Source: Hymenopellis radicata
Lineage: Eukaryota > Basidiomycota > Agaricomycetes > Agaricales > Physalacriaceae
NCBI GenBank assembly: GCA_015501595.1
Contig: JADNRX010000231.1
Coordinates: 1-64,000, forward strand
Direction: 5' to 3'
DNA: 64,000 nt
Shown: in pieces, positions 45,106 to 56,541 of the stretch
How positions within the stretch are numbered: position 1 is the first letter of the stretch
How the letters are laid out: each line of letters begins with the position of its first letter
Position numbers and translations under genes: made by a program
Notes under the pieces: model-generated
Told to the model about the DNA's origin: nothing
The model's input: the letters and a program-made list of their open reading frames with translations, nothing else
Databases searched by the model: none

Positions 45106-45994
45106 CTATGCAGGCCGGAGCGCGTCAGCCTGTTTTCGATGGAACCTCTCGAGCCTGGCTTCGATCTCCATCTCCTCCAGCGCAGCTTCAGACCAGGCCA
45201 AGAAGCCCTCCGTGTCATATATCTCCTGCAGACGCTGACGCGTCGCCACCCAATTCCACTGAGAGACCGAGTCAGGTGTGTCGTCCTCGTCAGAGTAGGT
45301 ATGCAGGTTGTGAATCCGCGATGTGATTACTGGCATCCTGTGCGCCAACATCGAGCGCATACGATACGAGATTTCGTGAACCTAAAAGCATATTCAAAAC
45401 AGATTTTACGGGAAGGATGATGAACGCACGTTATTGACACCCAAGACCGCCATCCCTCCCCATATGGTCGCTGCTGACGTGACGGCGACGCCAGTCGTCG
45501 CGATTCCAAAGGCCATAGCCATGCGCAGTACGGCCTCCATCGGCGGTCGCGCCTTTATCACTAGGCCAGGCCGTATGACATCCCTGATCAACGCGCGAAT
45601 GTTCAGCGATGTTTTTGGAACCGGCGCCGTTGTTGGGAGCGCCTCTACCACTGTTGTATGTGGCAGCGTCGATGAAGATGCGCTAGCCGTCCTCCGTGGA
45701 GGGGTTTTCGCTAGGGCATTGTTGCGAGAAATCCGACGAAAGGCGAGGATCCCAAGGGGTATGGCCTGTACAGACATTATTACGCGCTAGAAAGAGCGAA
45801 AGATGGTGGCGAACAGCAGCGGGCAGCCATGTGCGCCGCGTCGGCGGTCGAGCTGGCTGTTCGTCCATTGCATCCCGCCGTGTTGGTGGTCTTGGTGGTT
45901 GTTCATAAGGAAGTTGCATCTGGTCCACGGCGATCGGTTTCTGATTCGGCACCTGCTCGGCACTGGACAAGTTGAACCTTCGAACGGGCAACAT
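45106..45994 (-). CDS. Putative single-pass membrane protein
   Basis: The ATG at 45994 (MLPVRRFNLSSAEQVPNQKP) is followed by Pro/Arg-rich sequence. The main frame (from about 45790 to 45430) carries MSVQAIPLGILAFRRISRNN and a hydrophobic segment AMAFGIATTGVAVTSAATIW with GGMAVLGVNN. A 48-bp intron (45382-45429) joins to VHEISYRMRSMLAHRMPVIT and a helical, charged C-terminus (WSEAALEEMEIEARLERFHR) ending at 45106. The join between the first segment and the main frame is unresolved (an intron from about 45950 to 45791 would fit in phase). The family was not recognised. A mitochondrial or organelle membrane location is possible given the basic N-terminus. Confidence 0.6.
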
Positions 45995-46158
45995 TGGTAG
46001 CGGCAGGTAAATCTATACCTGACCTATGTTACCGCTGGAACACACTGATTTCGAGTCCGGAACCCTTCCGAGACCTGTCCCTACTAGTTCAAGTACACCT
46101 ATTTCTTTCTAATCAAGTAACTTGGTATACACACACTAAACCCAACAATTAACCTGGT

Positions 46159-47644
46159 CTACTGCCTCGTAGGATCAAATAGCTCCTCCAAAATCGTCAA
46201 CGCACTTCTCGCACCGCTGGCCAAAAAATACTTTGCAGCAATCTTTGGGAAGACGTGTTCAAGAAGAAAACCTCGCAACCCCACCAAGAAGGTCTTGCCG
46301 CCGTTGCTGGCGCGGGGACAGACATAGAAATTCACCGCCTCCAGCTCCAAAGGGTCCCCAGATAAGGCCGTGTCCAGGCGCTCCCACGAGTCATCTATCG
46401 ACCCGGAGACTGCCCGGTCCACGTAGAAATAGAACTTGACCGTTCTGAGTCGAGACTCTGAGCGTACGGCAGCTAAGCTTTTGATGTAGCAGTCAACACC
46501 GTGACCATCGGATTCCATGAGGTTAAGATCAATGTCCACCACTGCACTGAGCGTGATGCTCTCGACACTCGAAAAGTCGAATGGGATGTTGACTAGTTTG
46601 CCTAGGGAATCAACGTCAGAATGAACTGAAGAGAGACTTTGCTTGCTACTCACAGTTTCGCATATGGCTAGCGTTAAGCATTTGATGGTCGACTGGTATC
46701 GATGAACGAGATTGTTGATTCGGTGGACAAGGCTGTTCTCCATGAACGCGCCTAAAACCTGCAGATTCTCCATTGCTTTGAGTGGGGACCACTGCGTGCT
46801 ACCGAAGAGGTCCATGGCCATTAGCCCACCGTTGAATTTAGCATGGGTGGGTTCGGGGAAGATGAATTCCAGAGTACGAACGGACAGGAAGGAAGAGCGA
46901 TGGGGCTTGTCAACCATGTTCCAGCGAATCCAAGTGCTCTCGTTGTCCCAATCATTAACGAAAACGCGAAGGGCCCTACTTAACTCGACATGACTGATGT
47001 TTGGACGCAGAGAGAGGCCCTTAATCTCAAGATTGTAAAGTCCCGCTGTCGTCCAGCAACTAAGGAATGTGCAGAAAGCCCGGACATCAGAGAACTTGCA
47101 CATTCCTAATTTGCAAGTTGCCACCTGTGATGGTTGCGAAGCGCACAAGGACGCAATGGACTCCGTTGACATGAAATTATGGATGCCGAAAATTACAAGT
47201 ATCGTGAGGTGGTCCATCTTCGGAACGAAGGATACAACGGAGTTGAAGAGTGGATGGTCAGACATGGGGCAGACCTGGTCATCATCATCGGACAGCTCCA
47301 GCAGCTGCACAAATGTAGCGACACTGGGGTCATTTTCGAGCGCCTGACAAAGATTGCGGAGAGAGGTGTCCAAGTCGTGGTCGTATACGCGGAGAGAGAC
47401 GTGGCGAAAGAGGATTTTACGTATGATGCGGATGGTGTCCGGCCAGACTAAGCAGACAGCACGAAGGTCGCGGTGGTATGCCGCCTCTTCTTTCTCAATG
47501 ATTTCGAGATCAAAGACGGGATGAGGGGGCGGCTCTAGTTCGCTGATGATGAGAGATTTGATCTCGAGCGGAAGTTTGGACTAATGTGTTGCCACCGAAT
47601 TAGTAAACGGGAGGCAAAACTTTCTAAGGACCGATACGTACCAT
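46159..47644 (-). CDS. F-box-like LRR protein, intron directly after ATG
   Basis: Exon 1 holds only the start codon (47642-47644). A 61-bp intron (GTACGT...CATTAG) precedes exon 2 (46159-47580), giving 474 residues in frame. The N-terminus SKLPLEIKSLIISELE is F-box-like, followed by DLRAVCLVWPDTIRIIRKIL, HDLDTSLRNLCQALENDPSV and repeated leucine-rich segments (for example LRVFVNDWDNESTWIRWNM, then LEFIFPE, and AMENLQVLGAFMENSLVHRI). It probably acts as a ubiquitin-ligase adaptor; the F-box is short and weak. Three damaged relatives lie in this window (7336-7593, 41412-41870, 49435-50990). This is the only intact member. Confidence 0.8.
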
Positions 47645-47908
47645 ATTCTCAGTAGACAGAGAAGACGCGAAGCGGCCTGGTATGGTACTATGACCTGGGA
47701 GCGCAGGAGCGTAGGATGCTGACTTTAGATAACTGTTTGAGGAACCTAAGGAATGCGCATCAGTGATTATGATGAAACCAAAGACATGTTTCATTACCTC
47801 TGTACGGTTCGCGTATTTCTTGGTTTACTGTGTATCGAAGAAAAAAGTAGAACGGTTAAAGGCGCGCTCCTCCTTGTTTGGGTGAATGGCAGTTGGACGA
47901 GAGAGCGG

Positions 47909-48340
47909 TAGGGTGGGGAAATAAGTCCGAGCTCAGTTATTTACCAGTAAATTACCAGCGGCCCGCAGAGGCCATGTAATTTACTTATTTACCAGGTAAT
48001 TTACCTTGCACGTGATGGTCACGTGACACGTTTGGCGGCGCAAATTTCCTCCCAAAATTTCTTCAAAAAATGCTGTAGAAACAGCTCTCTGAGTTATCCC
48101 AGGCCACTGATTGGCTTTAGGGCACTACAGCCACCTCCCTCGACTAATCGGGCTTGTGCTGACACTGATATATATCCGGAAATGGGTTGGTGGGCGGCCC
48201 CGGGCGGGTGCACGTGACAGGTAAATTACCACCCGAAATTTGACCCTCGGCCGGCCATGTAATTTACCAGGTAATTTACTGTAATTTACATGTAAATAAG
48301 TGTTTTGGTAAAAAACCTCCACTTATTTTCCCCCACCCTA
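47909..48340. mobile_element. hAT-type MITE (432 bp)
   Basis: A perfect 8-bp duplication GAGAGCGG (47901-47908 and 48341-48348) flanks inverted termini TAGGGTGGGGAAATAAGT and, reverse-complemented on the right, TAGGGTGGGGGAAAATAAGT. There is no coding sequence. Subterminal regions are packed with TTTACC/GGTAAA units such as TTTACCAGGTAATTTAC. It shares TAGGGTGG ends and TTACC repeats with the MITE at 4321-4625. Confidence 0.88.
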
Positions 48341-48348
48341 GAGAGCGG

Positions 48349-49434
48349 CGTTCACTCGGCTCTGCCGCGTGATGATTTCCACGTGACTCGGGCACGTGTA
48401 CGCGCGCCATTTTTCTCCTTCAAGTTCCTACTGCCATCATCTCTCCTGGTCCTCCTCAGACACGGCTCGTCCTTCTGTAGTGGACAAAGGAAGAATATGT
48501 CGTCCTCCTCGGCCAACCGACAGCTGGTCTCTCCGGCGGCCGCCATATTACGCCCTAACGTCCAACGTGTCGGACCAGTGTCAGGATGTCTGCAAATAGG
48601 ATTCATCGCGATTCAGCGCGAGAAATTCGTGCTAAGTATTAGGGGTCGCTGGGCTGGGAAATGCACACTCCCACGCATTTAGTCACCCTCGATTCTGTTT
48701 TCCGACTTTGGCACAGGACCATGCATAGGCGCAACAGGACTCAGCGCGGCGTGGCGCAAGAAATTGGGACGGATAGTCGCTGGGCTAAGAAATGCGCACA
48801 CTGACTTCTGCACAGGCAACGCCCTCATCTGTCGCAGGGCTCCATAGGGTACTACTCTCCATTCCATAACCAGAACCATGTCCATTCCCAATCCATTCCC
48901 TGTCATTACCCACCAACAATTTCTATCGGACCGGGCGAGCTCCCACTGGCCGGTGCCATGATGATTCGGGAGGCACACACAACGATATAACTGTCTCTCG
49001 CGTAGGGTTTGTCGGTCTGTTAAAATTGATGATGGTGATTCAAACGGTTATGGAGGTCAGCTATTCGACAACGAGCCTGATCGCTGTGATGTGAACTTTT
49101 TTCTTATCAGCGTCGCGCGCTCGTGCCCGACTTGGCCATTACCTCTCTTTTGGATCGACGGAAGACCTGCGAGGCTATGTTCTGTCCGGCGAGCCAACAA
49201 GGCGCTAGGATTGACGTCCTAGCCTAGCCGTACAGACGCAACAGAGATTAATGTACTTAGGATGCCCCAGGCCCTTTGTGTCGATATCGATGAATCGCAG
49301 TTGATTGAGGAAGGCCTTGACTGTCCTTAGTAAAGGGAGATACCACTACGTGAGTGTTGATGCTTCTGCACATCGCCGCTTGGAGTCCGCCTCTGCACGT
49401 CGGCATAGTACTTTCTTGATGAGAGGATCTATTA
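48349..49434. other. Intergenic, no gene seen
   Basis: Two related segments of about 50 bp (about 48620-48668 and 48755-48803) share GTCGCTGGGCT and AAATGCRCACAC-like sequence. No gene was recognised. Confidence 0.4.
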
Positions 49435-50990
49435 CTACTGTTTCTTTGCATAAAACTGTTCACCCCCTATCCATAGGGCCAGTAAGCTCGTCTTCTTCTC
49501 TCCTGCAGTCTCTTTGTTCTGTCTCGAGTATTTAGCAGCAACCTTCGGGAAACAAGTTTTCATCAGCCATGTCTCTAGTAACTCCTTCAGTCCGCGAGTT
49601 TTGGAGCAAGTCGGAGAAATTGTGGGCGAAACGTCAATAATGAGGGTGGCGAGTTGCAAGTTGTTGCCAGACAAGGCTGAATCCAGTATTCCCCAAACAC
49701 CTTGTGATCCCAAGTCCTTGGCTTCCAGGGGAACAAGTATAGTCAGACGCAATGTGAGCTGTCGGAGTCTCGAATTGGGCGGAACGGCGGCCAAGCTTTC
49801 AACATACCACTCAAAGCGGTCTTCGTCAAGTTCGTCAAAGACAAAGCCTTCAAGAATGCTAAAATCCATCTCCGAACATTTGACACCACCGAGGTGGAGC
49901 GGTGTACCTGTCGCATCTTCGACTAGTGCAGAAATATGTCAGAGGATAAGGGGAATTCTAAAGAAGTGCACCACATACAATTTGTGAAGTCATCCAACCA
50001 CAAAAAAGAGAGTTCGTACCGGCGAATTAGATTGTTGATCCGGATCACAGTTGTGGCGGTCATCGCTGATCCACCCGCGAATATCTGCAAGTTGTCCACA
50101 TCGATGAACGGCGACCACTCATCGCTTGCGAGGAAATCCATCAACATCAATATGCCACATCCAAGGGACTTGGAGAGTGTCAGCTCGAGATCTGACACAA
50201 ATAAGAAGGACGTCGTGCGGGGCTTGTCGACCTCCCATTCCGTCCAGGTATCCTCCTCGTCCCAGTCCATGTATCTTCTTCGATTTCAAGCGACATCTGA
50301 TCCGACGTGTAAGTGGTATGCGGAATGAGGGATATACTGTCAACACAGAGCTCCGTAAGCACCATATCCTCCCAGTAAGCCAGGAACACGTTAAATGCTG
50401 CGATGGAGAAGGTGCTGTTCCTGAGGGTGAGGTGCGTAACCGAGGATTCCTTCAGGATGCGTAAGTCGTTCAACTCGATGGAGGTCTCATTGTGGAAATG
50501 CATGTGGTCGAGGCAAAGAAATCTGAGTTTGTGCATTTTGGGAATAAAGGATAAGAACGAGAGGAAGAGCGGACGACTGGCAGTGGGAATGAAAGGTGAA
50601 TTTTGGGGCAACGAGCCGTTGGATTTCGATGAGAGAATTCAAGTATCGCGACGAATGTGGAAAGATTGGGATCATTTTCTAGGGCCTGGCAAAGGTTGCG
50701 GAGCGACGAGTCTATATGGCGATCATTGGCGTGAAGAGAAATCCTTTCGAATATGATTTGGCGAATAATAGCAATCGTGTCGGGCCAGACCAAGCAGACT
50801 GTGCACAGGTCACAAAAGTACGCCGCTTTTTCGTCTCCGGACACAGGGGTATAGCGAGGGTTGGATTCGGAGCCGTATGGAGATAGCTCTCGGATAATGA
50901 GAGTTTTGATTTCGAGAGGAATGCCAGGCTGAGTCTTTTCTCGTTATGAGAAAGCGGAATGGATCGAGACAACAATCGGACGCGTACCAT
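49435..50990 (-). pseudogene. F-box-like LRR gene, frameshifted paralogue
   Basis: The ATG (50988-50990) is followed at once by a 59-bp intron (GTACGC...CTCAG), exactly as in the intact relative. Exon 2 starts PGIPLEIKTLIIRELSPYGS, then CDLCTVCLVWPDTIAIIRQI and DSSLRNLCQALENDPNLSTF. The frame changes near 50620 (to FIPKMHKLRFLCLDHMHFHN) and near 50270 (to DWDEEDTWTEWEVDKPRTTS). A further intron-like break at about 49925-49975 precedes LEGFVFDELDEDRFEWYVES. It may be a recent pseudogene, or its shifts may be sequence errors. Confidence 0.7.
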
Positions 50991-51369
50991 GATTGCGGAA
51001 GTCTCCCAGAAAAGACGACTGGAAGAACGGATCCCGAGACGAGGACTATCCTCTGGATTCTATGAACTACGCGCTCCTTGGTAGGTCGTGGTATGAGTGC
51101 AAGAGGAAAGGTCTCAGCGTTACTTAAGCAACCTGTCACTGACAGCTCGGCATCGCCGCCGTTCGTCTGTTGCATTCGACGCGTTTCCGACGCGTTAAGC
51201 GTGCTTGCAGGACAGCGTAAGGGACGGGGATAGACGCATTGAGGAGGATTATGTCACTGTGCGCCACATTTCAATTTGTAAGGAAGGTCAGTCTGGAGGA
51301 GGGCAACTGAGGCCCGGATGAAGAAAATAAAAGCCACCGGAAAGTATACAGCACGCTCCTCTCAAAAAA

Positions 51370-53690
51370 ACGGCTGCTAGATATGTAACGTACTAATGAA
51401 ATGCCGAAACAACCTGTGAGTCTACTACTGTTGGAATGAATAAAGAGCGAAGCTCGCTAATGATAGCTATCGAAGTGGTATCATCTTCGCCGGCGCTGAG
51501 TGGATGCAAGGTCATCTGCGCCAATAACGCGATCATCATCCACGTACTCTCCCCAATAAACTTAGCCAGCCTTGCTCTCTCAGCAATGTAATCCGCCTCC
51601 TTGGCGTGGAAACTGGCACGATCAAAGTCGGTGAAGCGAACGCGCCCCGATGCATCCTCCATGATGTTCCAAGACCGGACGTCGCGATGCAGAATCCCCG
51701 CCTCATGTATGCTTCCAAGAATCGAGCGCAACGATTCCCTGATAAGACCCAATTTAAGAACTCGTATTGATTAGAAAGATAGAGACTGGACGTACTGTGC
51801 CTGTGGGGAAAGATCCACTTTGCGGTCACTGTCCATGCGCGTCCAAGGGGAAGTCCGGCATCAGAGAGCATCAGGACGCATAAGTTCGCATCCGGGTTTT
51901 CGCGGAAACCAAGTACGGATGGTATCCCCGCCACGCCGGCATCGTGTAAATGGCGGTAAACGCGCAGCTCGTGCTTTAGGCGTCGAATGCTGGCTTCTTT
52001 GGAAGCTACCTTGAGGATGAAAGGACGACGAGTGTTGGTCGAGGCGCAGATTCGATCACAACGCGATATACGTCGCCCACAGCACCTGAGCCGAGTGGCT
52101 TGTCCGCGATGATGCTGAGATAGTCCTTTGGCCGGTAACGAGGCCTGCGGTCGGATTCCGTTCGGAAGAGGAGAAGAGGAGCAGGCGAGTCAAAGTAACT
52201 GAACCGGAAGAATACTGCCACCGCAGGAAATGAAGCAATATATTTGGTCATTTCCTGTAAATACTACTCAGACTAGCTTCATACGACGAGTCGGCACTCA
52301 CCTCGTCCAAGACTTGCACGGCGGCATCGTCGAGTTTACGTCGCTTGGACCGATTCGTCGGAGCCAACTCGGACGTTTGTTTCCGTTTGCCCAAACGAGG
52401 GTTCTCCAATTGACGCGCCCTCTGCACGGCATCAGAAGCGACGGCGATATGGAGCGCCGTCCACAATTCACCGTACGAAGGGTCCTTGCACGAGCAAATG
52501 TCAATAAGATTTGACAGATACAGAGTTTGCAGTTCACGATGCCGAATGCCAATTCGCACAAAGTTTCCACAGTCGAAGATTATAAGGGAAGCGTCGGTTT
52601 TGACAGCGGCCACCCATGCCTGCAATCTTTCAGCTTCCGAAAATCGATGTAATAAAAGTGATCTCTCACCTTTTGAATATAATCCTCGCATTGGGGAACA
52701 TACCCGTCTGCTTTCTCGGCAATACGATCTACAAGGCCGATATCGCGAGATGTAGCCTGTTGTGAAGGCACTCTGATACGCACTCGACGACTTCGCGGGG
52801 TCCACCTGTTGTCGGTAACGTCCATAGAGGGTCCGGTGCGTCGGGAGGCGGCGTTTGTGTAGATGACGCCCCAGAGTAATGCGAGTCTAAGCGCCAAGGG
52901 AAGCCGTCTATGCCGTCTAGACGCGCCATATCCTCCATAACAGGCAAACCATCTGTACAAAATATCATACACGATGCCAGGTGGGTTGTGTGCGCAAGGA
53001 GACGCGTATACATCTCCCGATTTTTCCGGTTCAACGACTTGAAATCGTCTGGTGAAAGGTCCCAAACATGTAGAGTAAGGTTCTGAGAGGAGTACTTTTC
53101 GTTCACCAGTGTGGGTTTTATAGCGTGATCCGCATTGAGCCACCTCAGCATAGTAGCGGTACAGTCAGGTTGACTTGGGTGGAGGATGAGGCTGGATGCT
53201 ATTTGCGTCGTAGCAAATTCCACGCCTTTCTCGCCTATCTTTATGATCGAAAGTGCGTCCGCAGTCTCTATTCTCTCATAGGAGAGAATTTCATGAAATG
53301 TGAAGTACTCGTCCTGCAAAGTGTCAAGCGGGGCGGAAAATGATTCCAAAGCAGCAAACAAGTCACATGAAAGAGAAGGCAAGATTTTAAGGTGCTTTCA
53401 AAATAAGACTTTCAGATACATGACGATCCAGAAAGTGCAATGGCGCGACCGGAATGGGTGGAGTGAGTGATTCGCTTCCTTTGCAGAAATGGTGGGTTGA
53501 AATCAAAGAGTATCTGGCGGCACGTAGGAGACGGCGCGCGAGTCGAGTGGGAGGACGCCGTCCTTTGTCTGGCATCTTCTCACAGAGTGCAGCGGCGATG
53601 GGTAGAGAAAACGAACATGGAGGCGCATTCGAGCCACAAACCGGTTCTCCGGACCGCCGTTATTGATCAACGCGCGACACGTGCTATGTG
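51370..53690 (-). repeat. Segmental duplication, minus-oriented copy
   Basis: This is the inverted partner of 39100-41411. Its left edge is CTGCTAGATATGT at about 51375. The right edge fades around 53660-53690, past a TTGATCAACGCGCG motif that also occurs at about 7207. Confidence 0.85.
51393..53575 (-). CDS. Orphan kinase-like protein, possible frameshifts
   Basis: This is the better-preserved of the two copies. The ATG at 53575 gives MPDKGRRPPTRLARRLLRAA and HFLDRHVSESLILK. After a one-base shift at about 53398 comes LPSLSCDLFAALESF, then QDEYFTFHEILSYERIETAD. Middle exons carry WLNADHAIKPTLVNEKYSSQ and WVAAVKTDASLIIFDCGNFV. The kinase domain has a complete glycine loop (PLGSGAVGDVYRVV), FILKVASK-type Lys, an acidic alphaC (KHELRVYRHLHD), IHEAGILHRDVRSWNIM (HRD intact) and FTDFDRASFHAKEADYIA (DFD for DFG). 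The C-terminus ends DSQVVSAFH. The N-terminal region has no family I can name. Catalytic Lys, Asp and metal Asp are present, so activity is possible if the frame is intact in vivo. Confidence 0.7.
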
Positions 53691-53980
53691 CGCAATGAAA
53701 TTTGTTGGGGGCGTACATATAAGAACTTGTGCTCAACATTGTGAACATTTTCGTGCTAAGGACACTAGCTAGAAACCATAAAGTGCACGGGATTCACAAG
53801 TGGCACGACTTCAGCCAAGATGATTGCTTTGTAGATAGTAGATCCTCGGGGGCTTCAGTCAGCTTCGCGTACCTTTGCTTTTCCAAAACTTATTGCTGTG
53901 AGATTCGTGCTTGAAGGCTACCACTACAGAATCACCATAAATTAGTCGAACAAGGTATACAAGAAAAACTATCGTCCCAA

Positions 53981-56428
53981 TCATTGTCCCAAATAAGTAC
54001 GTATGCAGGCCGTCCTAATGCGCGCGCGCCTTACGCGTCGCAGCCCGCTTCTCCGCTCGCGACACCTACGAGTGGCGCTGTCAATAGCCTGCAACCACAC
54101 TGTCGATCGATCGATTAGTGAGCGCCTCAGCGACGGAGAGAGAGCACACGTACATTGACAATCCCGGACAGAAGACGCTTTAAGGGAAACAGCCTCCCCA
54201 CCGCGTGGGTACGGCAGAGCCACTTGGAACCCAAGGTCGTCTGAACGCGCTGATCAGTACTCAATCCAAGACGTCCAAATCAACAAGGGCTCACCATGGC
54301 TCTCCTTCACCTGCGCCTCCGCAAGCGAGATCGGCTATACCACAACAATGAACACCCACCAGCATAAACACACAAACCACTCACCATCCTATACAGATTC
54401 TTCGCCGTCGCATCCGTCAACACCAGAATATCACTACACAAAAACGCATGCAGCCGCCGCCCGCTCTTCGCCTTGCACAATATCCCGTCCTTCAGCAGCT
54501 TCCGCTGCCCCATATTCCGCGTAGGCGCCGTCAGATCCAGGCGGCCCTGCCCAATCCACAGATGCTGCGATATCGTGCGCAGGATCTCCCGCCCTTCCTG
54601 TTCACGAATAGTCTCGTTGATATGGTCGAGTATCCTCTCCGCGACTTCAACAGAGTTCGTAACCGCATCACGTTCGGGTCCGGGATCAGTGTAATGAACA
54701 ATCTAAAGTGGTGTCATTGAAGCGGGCGTGTGTGTGGTAGAGAAGACGTACCTGCTTGATCAACAAGGATACCGCGTTATTCGTTGCACTATGCCATCGT
54801 TCAATAACCCTTCAGAGAACATAGAATGTTTAAATAGCTTACTAGGAATAAGCAAATAACTCGATAAATCCAAACTCCTCGCAGCAGGATCATCGCGGAG
54901 TTTCTACAACACACACACACATTAGCATTAGCCTTCCACACACCGCACCACACTCACCTGCAAATGCGCCGCAAGATCCGGCCTCGAATCCCTCAGAGCC
55001 CGGAGCACCTTGATCGCGTTCGACTGGTTGACGCAATACTCCATGTACACCGCCATGCTCGACATATGACTCTGAATAACGTCCCCAATGTGGTCAACAT
55101 ACAACCGACAATCCTTCTGCCGCTCCTCCAGCGCGCTCATGAACGTCTATACGAGAAAGACAATGAGGCTACCGCATGTAGTGATGTAATAGCCACACGC
55201 ACCGTGTTGGTGATGAGGATGTCCTCGACGTTGGCAAAGACAACGGTGATGGCTTTCGTGTCCAGTAGAGGGAGCATGCTCGAGTAAAAGTGCTGCATAG
55301 ACGTCAAGACGAGAGGAATGTACACGACGGAGACGCACCTCGACGATAAGCTGCAAGTCATGCACATACGCGACCTCGGTGGCAATGAGCTCGAATATAG
55401 CCTATCCCAGACATCAGCACAACACCCCTACAACCCAACACACAACACACCTCTTGCCTCTTCCGCTCGCTAGTCGGTATCCCCTCCAACGCCGTCTTAT
55501 CCACCAAACTCGCCCACGACTACCAACCCCAAACATCAATACGTACCCCATCACAAAAACAGAAAAAACACTCACACTCCCAAACGCCGGACTCCCACTC
55601 CGCTGAATATCACCAGGCCGCCCACCATATCCGGACTGTTCAAAATCGGCGCAGAAATAACCAACGGGCACTTTCTCTCGCTGCTGCTGTTGCTGCTCTC
55701 CACAGGCGTCCGGCTGCGTCCCAGGAAGTGGAGGAAACCAGAGTACGAGCTGCGGCTGTCGCCCCCGTCCTTGTCCTTGAGCGACGGCGGTTGAGACACC
55801 ACAGACACCGTGGGCGACATATCCACGGAAGAAGCAACGGAAAGTCTATTAGGGTTCGCGTGCGCACTCCGGAAGGCTTCATATCGATCAAAAGCATCGT
55901 TGAGGTGGTCCGCCGGATCCGGGGGCGGGGGCAGAGGCAGCTCTTTGTGCACGAGCGACGACGCGGAATGCGAGACCTGTTGGCGCGGCGCGAGGGAGGC
56001 GGCCGCCGCTTGCTCGATCGCGACCGTTGTCGCACTGGGCGTGGAGGAGGTTTGACATTGTCGTCCTGTTTGAGAATGAGTCCTGCGGCCTCTAGCACGA
56101 GCTGCCGCTCGTGTTCCCTTGCCTCGCGTTCCGCCTTTGTCTCTGGGTACGCGTCATCCAATTCGCTATCGCTGTCATCGAACGACATGTAGTTCGATTC
56201 ATCGGAATCCGAGTCTTCCTCATCGCTACTGTCTGTCGCATTAGCTTTTACCTCTACATCTCTTTCATCGCCGGCCATCGTAGTCGTGGAATCATTCTGA
56301 GAAGCGTCCGCGGCCACGGGTACACTTGGTCGAGCCTGAATCTCGATGGGACTTTCCGTGATTGAGGATGCCTCGTGTATAGGAGCGTGTATTTGCGTCT
56401 CGCCTTCGTAGAGGTTGAAATAATCCAT
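53981..56428 (-). CDS. RhoGEF (DH-PH) module of an intersectin-long-like gene
   Basis: Exchange-factor half that would load GTP on a Rho-family GTPase such as Cdc42. MDYFNLYEGETQIHAPIHEA (56428) leads into an acidic stretch (SSDEEDSDSDESNYMSFDDS). The DH domain shows SWASLVDKTALEGIPTSERK, AIFELIATEVAYVHDLQLIV, SMLPLLDTKAITVVFANVED, FMSALEERQKDCRLYVDHIG, KLRDDPAARSLDLSSYLLIP and QRITRYP...LLIKQ, then IVHYTDPGPERDAVTNSVEV. The PH domain has RKLLKDGILCKAKSGRRLHA, FLCSDILVLTDAT and VKESHGDDLGFQVALPY, and ends CQLWLQAIDSATRRCRE. No C2 domain follows. Single-base shifts are needed at about 56045, 55685, 54766 (inside the RYPLLIKQ motif) and 54055. Only 108 bp separate this module from the SH3 part upstream, so it is probably not a separate gene. 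Confidence 0.78.
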
Positions 56429-56541
56429 TGCGATGCAAGTTGATTTAATTGAAGAGTACATGTAAAGAAAAAGAAAAAAAGCAATTTCAGCCTACGACGC
56501 AAGGTAAACAGGGAGACTGGGAGGATGGGGAAGTGACTAAC
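56404..56541 (-). other. Candidate regulated intron joining SH3 and DH-PH halves
   Basis: The donor GTTAGT (from 56541) contains the TAG stop of the SH3-ending frame. The acceptor ACGAAG at 56404 enters the DH-PH frame in phase (DVEG then ETQIHAP). Splicing this 138-bp intron would give one long protein; keeping it would end the protein right after the second SH3. The intron is longer than its neighbours, and an alternative start codon (56428) lies inside it. Confidence 0.5.
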
